From assembly GCA_023255355.1 (NCBI GenBank), contig JALRIU010000342.1, positions 1-8,514 on the forward strand: 8,514 bases of DNA, given 5' to 3'. Of this stretch, positions 1 to 6,363 are shown piece after piece (within the stretch, counting starts at the first letter, position 1; every line of letters starts with the position of its first letter). Under the pieces are notes generated by a model that worked only from the letters and a program-made list of their open reading frames with translations, was not told where the DNA came from and ran no database searches. Made by a program: the position numbers and the translations under genes. The stretch comes from Pseudomonadales bacterium (GTDB lineage Bacteria > Pseudomonadota > Gammaproteobacteria > Pseudomonadales > JAHEIH01).

Positions 1-982
1 ATGCCACAACAGGCATTAACACAGCAAGCGCGACTAAATGCTCTAAGGTATCGTCAAATAAATTAATCACGGCGGCAGCAATAAATGCAGTCGCAAGGTT
101 GATTGTTAGCCAAATGGCTCGACGTGGCGAAGCTTTCATCACCGGTGCAAAGGTATCTTCTTCTTCACCAAGACCTGCCATACTCATTAAAGAGTGGTCT
201 GAGTCTTCGCGGATAACGTCGATAACGTCGTCGACTGTGATACGACCAAGTAGGCGATTATCCTCGCCAACGACGGGCGCCGAAATCCAGTCATTACGTT
301 CAAATAGCAAGGCAACTTCTGTGTCTGACATTCCAACGGGGATAGGCGTGGTGTCACTAGACATAACCTCTCTAACAGTCATGTTTGGGTCACTTACCAA
401 AATGACATTCAATGGCAGAAGACCGAGGTATTTGTCTTGGCGGTTAACAACGATCAAGCTGTCAGTCATGTCAGGGATTTCGTCGTGACGCCTTAAATAG
501 CGCAAAACAACATCGAGGGTATGGCTTGGACGAACAGTGATGGTATCGGTATTCATCAAACCGCCAGCTGTGTCCTCGTCATAAGATAACACTTGCTCTA
601 CGCGTTGGCGGTCTTGGATGCTCATCGACTGCAAGACTTCTTGTGTTACTCTGTCTGGCAGGTGTTGCAAGATATCTACGATGTCGTCAGTGTCTAAACC
701 CTCTGTCAGTGCGACAACTTCTTCAGCATTCATGCCGCTTAGGAGCTGAGCTTGGACATCGCTACTGAGCCATTGTAAAACCTCACCATCGCTTTCTTTA
801 TCAACGAGGGTCCATAGGACTTGGCGAGTTCGCGGCGGAGATGACTCTAATAAGTGGGCAAGATCGGCTGAGTTAAGAGACTTAATGAGGCGACGAACTT
901 GCAGGAATGTACCACTCTGCAACGCTTCGTTGAGTGTATCTAAGTGTTTTTGTGTCTGGAGTTGTTCGTTAGAGTTGGACAT
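1..982 (-). CDS. mgtE: Magnesium transporter MgtE (partial, 3' end beyond window)
   Basis: Inner-membrane Mg2+ channel gated by cytoplasmic Mg2+. I translated 327 codons from the ATG at 982 to the window edge with no stop; the family is usually about 450 residues, so roughly the last 120 are missing. Seen in order: an N-terminal helical MgtE_N-type domain (about residues 30-135) ending in the family-typical DEDTAGGLM (135-143); a CBS pair (about 143-262) with VDDVIDVI in the second repeat; a linker; then the first membrane helix (about 289-308) and the start of another ending LMPVVA at the edge, just where the conserved MGGNAG pore loop should follow. The start lies 51 nt after the npr stop. 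The upstream AGG-containing Shine-Dalgarno is weak and close, and no clear promoter was seen (TATACT at 1013-1018 lacks a -35), so read-through from npr is likely. The 51-nt leader is too short for an M-box riboswitch. Confidence 0.93.
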   Translation of the reverse strand, partial: MSNSNEQLQTQKHLDTLNEALQSGTFLQVRRLIKSLNSADLAHLLESSPPRTRQVLWTLVDKESDGEVLQWLSSDVQAQLLSGMNAEEVVALTEGLDTDDIVDILQHLPDRVTQEVLQSMSIQDRQRVEQVLSYDEDTAGGLMNTDTITVRPSHTLDVVLRYLRRHDEIPDMTDSLIVVNRQDKYLGLLPLNVILVSDPNMTVREVMSSDTTPIPVGMSDTEVALLFERNDWISAPVVGEDNRLLGRITVDDVIDVIREDSDHSLMSMAGLGEEEDTFAPVMKASPRRAIWLTINLATAFIAAAVINLFDDTLEHLVALAVLMPVVA

Positions 983-1033
983 GACCTACACTCACTCACT
1001 GGCTAAGACGCTAGTATAACCCGTAATCGACGA

Positions 1034-1303
1034 TTATTCTCCCTCGTCGAAATAATTATTGATAAGAGCAAGCAATGCTTCAGCGGCTTTTTCTTCGTCG
1101 CTGCCATCAAATTCAATACGCAGTTCAGTGCCTTTGCTGGCGGCTAGCATCATAATAGACATGATACTTTTTCCGTCGGCACTTCTATCAGCTTTAAATA
1201 CTTTGATACTACTAGCAAACGCAGAGCAGGTCTGAACAAATTTGGCAGCTGCCCGTGCATGCAAGCCCAATTTGTTAATGATTGTGACATGGCGTTCTAT
1301 CAT
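1034..1303 (-). CDS. npr: HPr-family phosphocarrier protein (NPr of the nitrogen PTS)
   Basis: Small cytoplasmic phosphocarrier that takes phosphate from an EI-type enzyme onto a histidine and passes it to EIIA-Ntr. The product is 89 residues, normal for the family. The active-site motif GLHARAAAKFV puts the phosphorylatable histidine at residue 15. The second conserved block, DGKSIMSIMMLAA, has a serine at position 46, the site phosphorylated by HPr kinase in Firmicutes. The frame stays open upstream to 1387, but I chose the ATG at 1301-1303: it begins the protein at the normal family N-terminus (MIERHVTI) and has an AGGA 10 nt upstream, while the longer version would overlap rapZ by 28 codons. 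It follows rapZ after 7 nt. NPr rather than sugar-PTS HPr is inferred from ptsN two genes upstream; no EI gene is in the window. Confidence 0.93.
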   Translation of the reverse strand: MIERHVTIINKLGLHARAAAKFVQTCSAFASSIKVFKADRSADGKSIMSIMMLAASKGTELRIEFDGSDEEKAAEALLALINNYFDEGE

Positions 1304-1310
1304 GCTAATA

Positions 1311-2192
1311 CTATCCTGCTGGTTTGGCGCTTTGGGATCCCGACATTTCTCGGTGACGGATAAGTATCTTACCATCGATATTGGCAAAATGTTTGGCTAA
1401 TTGCTCAGCGAGGAAGACTGATCGATGTTTGCCTCCAGTACAGCCAATCGCAATGGTCATGTAGCTTCTGTTTTCAGCTACAAACCGTGGAATCCATTTT
1501 TCAAAAAAAGAGCACAAGTCATCTAGCATATCTTGAACCGCTGCTTGCTTACTTAAAAAATCGATAATGGGTTGTTCAGTGCCATTAAAATGTCTAATTG
1601 ACTCAACCCAGTGTGGGTTGGGTAGGCAGCGTACGTCAAAAATAAAGTCTGCATCTATTGGTGGACCATGCTTGAAACCAAAAGATTCGAATAAAAGAGA
1701 AAATTCAGATTCTTGTTTGAAACTCAAGCGCTGTCGAAGAAGTTCACGTAATTCGTGAATACTGAGTAGTGACGTGTCTATGACAAGCGCCGCATTCGCG
1801 TTCAGCTCACCGAGTAATTCCGTTTCGTATTCAATCGCTTCTTGAAGCGCCATATTGGCCGAGGTAAGTGGATGGCGTCTCCTTGTCTCACTAAAACGCT
1901 TTAGTAGGGTAGGTGTGGCTGCATCAAAATAGAGAATTTCACTGACTACATGAGATGGAAAGTTCTTGAGTATTGATGGGATAGCAGATAACTGATTGGT
2001 AGCATTTCGAGAATCAATACATACGGCGATACGATTAGATTCGTTGACGGGCTTTTTTAAGGATTCATCGATTAATGCTGGTAGTAAGTTGACAGGGAGA
2101 TTGTCGATGCAGTAATAGCCAATGTCAGCTAGAAGGTTGAGTGCACTACTTTTACCAGAGCCAGATCTACCACTGATAATATATAAATGCAT
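1311..2192 (-). CDS. rapZ: RapZ, RNase adaptor protein / GlcN6P sensor (P-loop protein, YvcJ/RapZ family)
   Basis: In E. coli RapZ senses glucosamine-6-phosphate and directs RNase E to the small RNA GlmZ, controlling glmS and thus amino-sugar supply for peptidoglycan and LPS. The 293-residue product (E. coli 284) has a Walker A loop GRSGSGKS at residues 8-15, the conserved DNLPVNLLP at 30-38, ESFGFKHGPPIDADFIFDVR in the middle (family signature), and the C-terminal sugar-phosphate site motif GCTGGKHRS at 250-258. The ATG at 2190-2192 lies 2 nt after the ptsN stop and has an AAGG 9 nt upstream inside ptsN. Odd: the tail after HRE is GSQSAKPAG-like and lacks the KRK cluster that ends the E. coli protein and contributes to RNA binding, although the lysine matching E. 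coli K270 is present (K275). Whether a GlmZ-type RNA exists in this organism cannot be seen here. Confidence 0.95.
   Translation of the reverse strand: MHLYIISGRSGSGKSSALNLLADIGYYCIDNLPVNLLPALIDESLKKPVNESNRIAVCIDSRNATNQLSAIPSILKNFPSHVVSEILYFDAATPTLLKRFSETRRRHPLTSANMALQEAIEYETELLGELNANAALVIDTSLLSIHELRELLRQRLSFKQESEFSLLFESFGFKHGPPIDADFIFDVRCLPNPHWVESIRHFNGTEQPIIDFLSKQAAVQDMLDDLCSFFEKWIPRFVAENRSYMTIAIGCTGGKHRSVFLAEQLAKHFANIDGKILIRHREMSGSQSAKPAG
1314..1317 (-). promoter_or_regulatory. Ribosome binding site of npr, fixing its start
   Basis: AGGA on the minus strand lies 10 nt before the ATG at 1301-1303. It is embedded in the last codons of rapZ and immediately precedes the rapZ TAG, so ribosomes finishing rapZ would pass over it. 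This supports the short 89-residue npr reading and suggests translational coupling. Confidence 0.6.
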
Positions 2193-2194
2193 GG

Positions 2195-2653
2195 CTAGCT
2201 GCCTTGGTACTCTATCGCAGCTTTGAACAATTCTTGTTGGCTGCTAGCGTGTCTCAAACCTTGGCAAAAGGCTTCTTGATTAAATAGACCCGCAAGGGTT
2301 GCCAGGGTTTCTAAATGTTTGTTAAATGATTCTTCGGGGACAAGTAATACAAAAATCAAGTCAACCGGATTGTCATCTATGGCTTCAAAATCAATTGGAT
2401 TATCGAGTGACACCAATGCGCCTACTACCTCTTGGCAGTTTGGAATGCGGCAGTGAGGAATAGCAATGCCGTTACCAATACCTGTACTGCCGAGTCTTTC
2501 GCGTTGTATTAGTCGCATGAAGATATCTTCTGCATCAAGTCCGCTTACATTTACAGCAAGGAATCTAGCAATAGATTCCAGGGTGCGCTTTTTGCTCACA
2601 CCTGGAGACTGGCATAGGATGAGGTTAGGATTAAGAATATTTTCTAGGCGCAT
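2195..2653 (-). CDS. ptsN: EIIA-Ntr, nitrogen PTS regulatory protein PtsN
   Basis: Final phosphate acceptor of the nitrogen PTS (PtsP, NPr, PtsN). It does not transport sugar; in characterised bacteria its phosphorylation state regulates K+ transport, stress responses and envelope metabolism through protein contacts. The product has 152 residues (family about 150-165) and a single EIIA type-2 domain. The signature region GSTGIGNGIAIPHCR places the phosphorylated histidine at residue 67 (E. coli H73). The ATG at 2651-2653 is 12 nt after the hpf stop, with an AAGG Shine-Dalgarno overlapping that stop and about 10 nt from the ATG. It sits in the conserved order rpoN-hpf-ptsN-rapZ-npr, so the acceptor and its phosphodonor NPr are encoded in one presumed transcript. 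Nothing is broken or missing. Confidence 0.95.
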   Translation of the reverse strand: MRLENILNPNLILCQSPGVSKKRTLESIARFLAVNVSGLDAEDIFMRLIQRERLGSTGIGNGIAIPHCRIPNCQEVVGALVSLDNPIDFEAIDDNPVDLIFVLLVPEESFNKHLETLATLAGLFNQEAFCQGLRHASSQQELFKAAIEYQGS

Positions 2654-2665
2654 GGTGATATTGCC

Positions 2666-2956
2666 TTACTTATGGCCTTTCAGTTTTTCTTTGTGCTTGA
2701 TAATTTGACGATCTAATTTATCAGTCATGTTGTCTATAGCTGCATACATATCTTCTGATTCAGAGACCGCGTGTATGTCATTACCTACGACATGGACAGT
2801 GGCTTCGGCTCGTTGGGTATTTTTTTCTACAGTTAGAATAACTTCGCCGCGGGTAATTTGATCTGAATGCCTATCAATTTTCTCCATTTTTGAAGTGACA
2901 TAGTTTCTTAATGCGTCGGTAATTTCTACGTGATGTCCACTAATGTTCATTTGCAT
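2666..2956 (-). CDS. hpf: Ribosome hibernation promoting factor, short form (HPF/YhbH)
   Basis: Binds the 30S decoding region of idle ribosomes and, in gammaproteobacteria with RMF, stabilises 100S dimers in stationary phase. The 96-residue product is a short-type HPF; there is no C-terminal dimerisation domain as in long HPF. It aligns along its whole length with E. coli HPF (95 residues): MQMNISGHHVEIT at the N-terminus, VEKNTQRAEATVHV in the middle, then IHAVSESEDMYAAIDNM and the basic tail KHKEKLKGHK, which fits rRNA contact. The ATG at 2954-2956 has a strong AGAGGAAG Shine-Dalgarno. It follows rpoN after 45 nt, a spacer holding a small inverted repeat (2977-2991). Position after rpoN is the standard gammaproteobacterial one, hence the older name 'sigma-54 modulation protein'. 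RMF is not in the window. Confidence 0.95.
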   Translation of the reverse strand: MQMNISGHHVEITDALRNYVTSKMEKIDRHSDQITRGEVILTVEKNTQRAEATVHVVGNDIHAVSESEDMYAAIDNMTDKLDRQIIKHKEKLKGHK

Positions 2957-2976
2957 ACGTTCTTCCTCTTGTTGTA

Positions 2977-2991
2977 ATGACCTAACGTCAT
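2977..2991. repeat. Small inverted repeat in the rpoN-hpf spacer
   Basis: ATGAC (2977-2981) and GTCAT (2987-2991) form a perfect 5-bp inverted repeat around a 5-nt loop, with the 8-bp palindrome GTTTAAAC directly beside it (2992-2999). Both lie in the 45-nt non-coding gap between rpoN and hpf, upstream of the hpf Shine-Dalgarno. There is no T-tract on the minus-strand side, so it is not a terminator. It may be a short mRNA hairpin or a chance event. Confidence 0.3.
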
Positions 2992-3001
2992 GTTTAAACG
3001 C

Positions 3002-4447
3002 CTACGTTAACTGTTTGCGCTCATTTGAAGGAGGGATGTTTAAGGACTCTCGATATTTAGCAATTGTTCGTCGAGCAACCTCTATACCCTGCTCCTTTAA
3101 AAGGGTGGTTATTTTGCTATCGCTCAGCGGTTTGCGAGAGTGTTCCGCAGCGATAAGTTTTTTAATGATGGCGCGAATAGCTGTTGAGGAGCATTCGCCT
3201 CCACCACTGGTAGATACATGGCTTGAAAAGAAGTATTTAAGTTCAAAAACACCTCGAGGGGTGTGCATATATTTTTGTGTTGTTACCCGCGAAATAGTTG
3301 ATTCATGCATATCAACAGATTCAGCAATGTCATTTAGGACCATCGGTTTCATGGCTTCTTCACCATACTCAAAAAAATCGATTTGTCGCTCAACAATGGC
3401 CGTTGCAACTTTCATCAGCGTTTCATTTCGACTTTGCAGGCTTTTGAGGAACCAGCGAGCCTCTTGCAGATTTTCTCTTAAAAAATTGTTATCGCTACTG
3501 TCATCTGCGCGTTTAACTAATTCAGCATAGCTATTGTTAATTTTGAGCTTAGGCGCAATGTCGGGATTGAGTTCAATCCGCCATCTACCATTGTTTTTAG
3601 TTACAAAAACGTCGGGGATAATGTATTCAGCGGTATTTGAGGTAATGCTATCACCAGGTCTAGGGTTGAGCATTTGTATCAAATCAATCGCCGCTTTTAA
3701 TTCGTCTTCTTTCATCTTGCCACGGCGTTGAATATAAAGAAAATCGCGGCTACCCAATTGGTGAATAAATTTTTCAACAACTAAAAGAGCGTGTTTTAAC
3801 GCTGGGGTATCTTCTGGAAGTTGCTTTAATTGAATACGAAGACAATCGCTCAGATCCTGTGCTGCAACGCCCGGTGGGTCAAAATGTTGGACGCGGTGTA
3901 ACACCGCCATCACTTCGTCTAGTTCTATGTCGAGTTCGGGGGAGTCGTTAAAGCTTTCGAATATTTCATCAATATTAAGTGTTAGAAAGCCGTCATTATC
4001 TACAGCATCAATAATGGTGGTGGCAATTAATCTATCAATATCAGACATCGGGGTCAGATTTAGCTGCCACATTAGGTGATCTTGTAAGGTCTCAGTGGCA
4101 GAGTTAAAACTATCAAAATCAATGTCTTCGCCAGTATTCTTGGGTTGTGAAAGTGTTGGCGCATTTTGATAAATATCATCCCATTGAGTATCGACAGCAA
4201 GTTCTTCAGGGATTTTATCTCCCCAGTCGTCGCTAAGATCTTTGGTCGCAGTATCTTTGGTGATGGTTTTTTTTTCGGGCTCTCCGTCAAAATCTTCTTC
4301 AACGTCGAGCATGGGATTTGAATCGAGAGCTTCTTGAATCTCTTGTTGTAAATCTAAAGTTGACAATTGCAGTAGCCTGATAGCCTGCTGTAATTGCGGG
4401 GTCATTGTAAGCTGTTGACCTAGCTTTAGTTGAAGAGATTGTTTCAT
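3002..4447 (-). CDS. rpoN: RNA polymerase sigma-54 factor RpoN
   Basis: Alternative sigma factor for -24/-12 promoters that needs AAA+ activators. The 481 residues match the family length (E. coli 477) and contain all regions: glutamine/leucine-rich region I (1-48, with LTMTPQLQQAIRLLQLS) that contacts activators; a short acidic region II (about 49-120, rich in D/E); the core-binding domain (about 120-320, including VDNDGFLT and FDPPGVAAQDLSDCLRIQL); the helix-turn-helix region (about 370-410, MHESTISRVTTQKY); and the RpoN box ARRTIAKYRE at 458-467 that reads the -24 element. The ATG at 4445-4447 gives the canonical N-terminus; its nearest Shine-Dalgarno (AAGG) is about 13 nt away, rather far. 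A sigma-70-like promoter sits in the 116-nt gap upstream. It heads the hpf-ptsN-rapZ-npr run. Confidence 0.97.
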   Translation of the reverse strand: MKQSLQLKLGQQLTMTPQLQQAIRLLQLSTLDLQQEIQEALDSNPMLDVEEDFDGEPEKKTITKDTATKDLSDDWGDKIPEELAVDTQWDDIYQNAPTLSQPKNTGEDIDFDSFNSATETLQDHLMWQLNLTPMSDIDRLIATTIIDAVDNDGFLTLNIDEIFESFNDSPELDIELDEVMAVLHRVQHFDPPGVAAQDLSDCLRIQLKQLPEDTPALKHALLVVEKFIHQLGSRDFLYIQRRGKMKEDELKAAIDLIQMLNPRPGDSITSNTAEYIIPDVFVTKNNGRWRIELNPDIAPKLKINNSYAELVKRADDSSDNNFLRENLQEARWFLKSLQSRNETLMKVATAIVERQIDFFEYGEEAMKPMVLNDIAESVDMHESTISRVTTQKYMHTPRGVFELKYFFSSHVSTSGGGECSSTAIRAIIKKLIAAEHSRKPLSDSKITTLLKEQGIEVARRTIAKYRESLNIPPSNERKQLT

Positions 4448-4501
4448 CGAGTAAGAATAACCTTAGGCTTTGCTGATGGATGCATGCCGTTGTTCATTCT
4501 T

Positions 4502-4530
4502 AGTTTAGTCAGCGTCTTAAGTACTGGCAA
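4502..4530 (-). promoter_or_regulatory. Candidate sigma-70-type promoter for rpoN
   Basis: On the minus strand TTGCCA (4530-4525; five of six match TTGACA) and TAAACT (4507-4502; four of six match TATAAT) are separated by exactly 17 nt. Transcription would start near 4495, giving a leader of about 48 nt before the rpoN ATG. It lies in the 116-nt gap after lptB, the longest gap in the minus-strand run, which is where an internal promoter would be expected. No -24/-12 motif was seen here, so autoregulation by sigma-54 is not indicated. Assigned by eye only. Confidence 0.5.
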
Positions 4531-4563
4531 TCTTTAAATGACAAAAATATGCAAAAAAAGGGC

Positions 4564-5289
4564 CTAAAGTTTGAATTTGTCGCCTAGGTAGACTTTGCGT
4601 ACTTGGTTGTTGTTAAGAATATCTTCTGGGGAGCCCTCGGCAATAATGCTACCTTCGCTAACGATGTAGGCTTTTTGGCAAATATCCAGGGTTTCACGTA
4701 CGTTGTGATCTGTGATTAAAACACCAATTTGCTTACTTTGTAGATGGTGAATGATCTGTTTAATATCATTGACAGAAATGGGGTCGACACCAGCAAATGG
4801 TTCATCTAACAGGATGAATGATGGGTTTGTAGCAAGCGCACGCGCTATTTCAACTCGGCGCCTTTCGCCGCCAGATAAGGCCATACCAAGACTATTTTTG
4901 ATATGGGTAATATGAAATTCTTCTAAAAGTTCCTCTTGCATGGTAGTGCGCTGCTGACGAGTTAGCTCTTTGCGGGTTTGTAAGATGGCCATAATATTAT
5001 CGGCTACGCTGAGTTTGCGGAATACCGACGCTTCTTGAGGTAGATACCCGATACCTTTTTTAGCTCTGTTGTGAAGGGCAAGCGTGGTTATATCGACGTT
5101 ATCAATAAAAACACTACCACGATCGGCCGCGACTACCCCTGCAATCATATAAAAAGAAGTAGTTTTACCGGCACCATTTGGGCCAAGTAAGCCAACGACT
5201 TCGCCGCTGGATACACTGACTGAAACGTCCTTTACAACTTGACGCTTATTGTAGGATTTGGCTAGATGTTTTGCCGCAAGAATTGCCAT
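4564..5289 (-). CDS. lptB: LPS export ABC transporter ATP-binding protein LptB
   Basis: Cytoplasmic ATPase that, with LptF and LptG, extracts lipopolysaccharide from the inner membrane and pushes it onto the LptC-LptA bridge. The 241 residues equal the family length. Visible ABC motifs in order: Walker A GPNGAGKTT (36-44), Q-loop Gln 85 in GYLPQEASVF, signature LSGGERRR (138-145), Walker B FILLDEPFAGVDP (158-170) with catalytic Glu 163, and switch His 195 in TDHNVRE. The C-terminus YLGDKFKL matches the end characteristic of LptB (E. coli YLGEDFRL), separating it from amino-acid ABC ATPases such as LivF. The ATG shares one base with the lptA TAA, with AGAGGA 9 nt upstream inside lptA, so coupling is likely. 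lptF and lptG are not in the window, as is usual. No convincing terminator follows. Confidence 0.97.
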   Translation of the reverse strand: MAILAAKHLAKSYNKRQVVKDVSVSVSSGEVVGLLGPNGAGKTTSFYMIAGVVAADRGSVFIDNVDITTLALHNRAKKGIGYLPQEASVFRKLSVADNIMAILQTRKELTRQQRTTMQEELLEEFHITHIKNSLGMALSGGERRRVEIARALATNPSFILLDEPFAGVDPISVNDIKQIIHHLQSKQIGVLITDHNVRETLDICQKAYIVSEGSIIAEGSPEDILNNNQVRKVYLGDKFKL

Positions 5290-5816
5290 TATTCGGTATC
5301 CTCTTCGGGCGCAGTGTTTTCAGGAATAATCTGTGCAGGGATTACCATCTCAACGCGTGAATTCTTGCCGGAGCTTTGGGCGTTGATGATTTGTTCTTTG
5401 ACATTGTAATTTATGGTTTCGCTGGTGATTTTTGAACCGCTTTGAGAAATTTTGGCGTTTTTCTTAAATTCGACCTTGCCAGAGCTTAAGACATAGGAAA
5501 TTTCCATGGCTGAAGCATAGACTCGTTCGCCTTCTAGACTTAATTGCTGGGATAGTGTGGCAGGCTTTCCACGAGCAAAAATACTATCAGGTTGTGTATT
5601 GGTATCGTTAATTACAATATGTTCGGCAGTAATGATTAAGCTGCCTTGACTGATCTTTACATCGCCTTCGTAAATGGTTTGGCCTTTACTTTCATCGCGC
5701 GTTGCGCTATCTGCCTCAATTCGTATGGGCTGTGAAATATCGCTAGGCAGGGCATTAACTGCCAAGCTAAAAAGGCTAAAAAAGAAAGCTATGATCAGGC
5801 TAATGCTGAATTGCAT
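5289..5816 (-). CDS. lptA: LPS transport periplasmic protein LptA
   Basis: Periplasmic bridge protein that carries LPS from LptC to LptD across the periplasm. The product has 175 residues (E. coli 185). Residues 1-22 form a signal peptide: a hydrophobic stretch (LIIAFFFSLFSLAV) and a plausible signal peptidase I site after VNA, leaving a mature start LPSDISQPIRIEADSA. The remainder is one OstA-like jellyroll domain with the typical QTIYEGDVKISQGSL and ITSETINYNVKEQIINA strands; a disordered acidic tail (PENTAPEEDTE) ends it. The ATG at 5814-5816 lies inside the end of lptC, overlapping by 17 nt, and only a weak GAG-type Shine-Dalgarno is visible, so translation is probably coupled to lptC. 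Identity rests on the domain pattern plus its place between lptC and lptB. Confidence 0.94.
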   Translation of the reverse strand: MQFSISLIIAFFFSLFSLAVNALPSDISQPIRIEADSATRDESKGQTIYEGDVKISQGSLIITAEHIVINDTNTQPDSIFARGKPATLSQQLSLEGERVYASAMEISYVLSSGKVEFKKNAKISQSGSKITSETINYNVKEQIINAQSSGKNSRVEMVIPAQIIPENTAPEEDTE

Positions 5817-6363
5817 AGTTGGCAGTCACTCTATTGCTAAGTTTGTAGGTGCCATCATTTATTTTAAATTCAAGGCGGTTGGCAGAAATTGTAGCGTTTT
5901 TGCTGACGACATCAATGTTTGAGGTGCTTAAGGCGACTCGATGCTTTGTATCATAACTAAGGTTTTCTGTGGTAAGCGTTGTGTCGCTTGTTGTTTCAAT
6001 AAGCTTAACATTGTTATTAAAGGCAATATTATTTGTTTGAGGATCTAGTTGGCCATTGTCAGCATTGATCGTCCATGAAAGTTGACCATCTTTAAACAGA
6101 AGAATTGTGGGCTTAAGGACTTCGGTAGTTTTACCATCACTGCGTCGTACACTGATGGGGGAATTTAATACCTGTTCAGGTGAACCATCTTTATCGTACT
6201 GAATGATTTGCGTATCCAGGAGGTATAGTTGTGCTAAAGACTTATCTGGAGGGTGTTTGTCTGTCTGAGTTTTTTGCTGAATATCCTGAAATTGCATTAC
6301 AGCAACAGCCCCAGCGATAATTGTGCCAGCTAAAATAATACGGGCTGAAATACGCAAGATCAT
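5800..6363 (-). CDS. lptC: LPS export system protein LptC
   Basis: Inner-membrane-anchored bitopic protein that receives LPS from the LptB2FG transporter and hands it to LptA. The 187 residues match the family (E. coli 191). One N-terminal membrane helix is visible (about residues 5-23, ARIILAGTIIAGAVAVM), followed by a periplasmic OstA/LptC-type beta-jellyroll domain with YLLDTQIIQYDKDGSP, NADNGQLDPQTNNIAFNNNV and ENLSYDTKHRVALS strands. Sequence conservation of this family is low, so the call depends partly on topology and on lying directly before lptA and lptB. Its ATG directly abuts the kdsD stop (TAA then ATG, zero spacing). The Shine-Dalgarno is poor, and a small inverted repeat covers the junction. 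In E. coli, kdsC lies between kdsD and lptC; here it is absent. Confidence 0.92.
   Translation of the reverse strand: MILRISARIILAGTIIAGAVAVMQFQDIQQKTQTDKHPPDKSLAQLYLLDTQIIQYDKDGSPEQVLNSPISVRRSDGKTTEVLKPTILLFKDGQLSWTINADNGQLDPQTNNIAFNNNVKLIETTSDTTLTTENLSYDTKHRVALSTSNIDVVSKNATISANRLEFKINDGTYKLSNRVTANYAIQH

Noticed and set aside
212..229. Tandem 9-bp repeat GATAACGTC x2
   Set aside because: It encodes the repeated Asp-Val-Ile of the VDDVIDVI motif in the second CBS repeat of MgtE; fully explained by coding.
99..488. Plus-strand ORF of 129 codons
   Set aside because: It is antisense to the CBS domains of mgtE and has low-complexity serine/threonine-rich translation.
989..1000. Three tandem CACT units next to the mgtE start, as a phase-variation tract
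   Set aside because: Three units of four bases are too few for frequent slippage and occur easily by chance.
983..1033. Mg2+-responsive riboswitch leader before mgtE
   Set aside because: The gap is 51 nt, much shorter than an M-box, and no matching structure is visible.
1304..1387. N-terminal extension of npr by 28 codons
   Set aside because: It overlaps the end of rapZ, has no homology to HPr, and the internal ATG has a Shine-Dalgarno and gives the family-length protein.
3249..3264. Inverted repeat ACACC...GGTGT
   Set aside because: It is inside conserved rpoN codons (TPRGVF) and there is no independent sign of regulatory use.
2943..3530. Plus-strand ORF of 195 codons
   Set aside because: It lies entirely antisense to rpoN and its downstream spacer; the translation is serine/arginine/cysteine-rich with no domain, as expected of a shadow of a real gene.
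4541..4590. Possible terminator after lptB (T-run CTTTTTTT on the minus strand)
   Set aside because: A T-tract is present, but the sequence before it offers only a 3-bp GGC/GCC stem with scattered A-T pairs; too weak for an intrinsic terminator.
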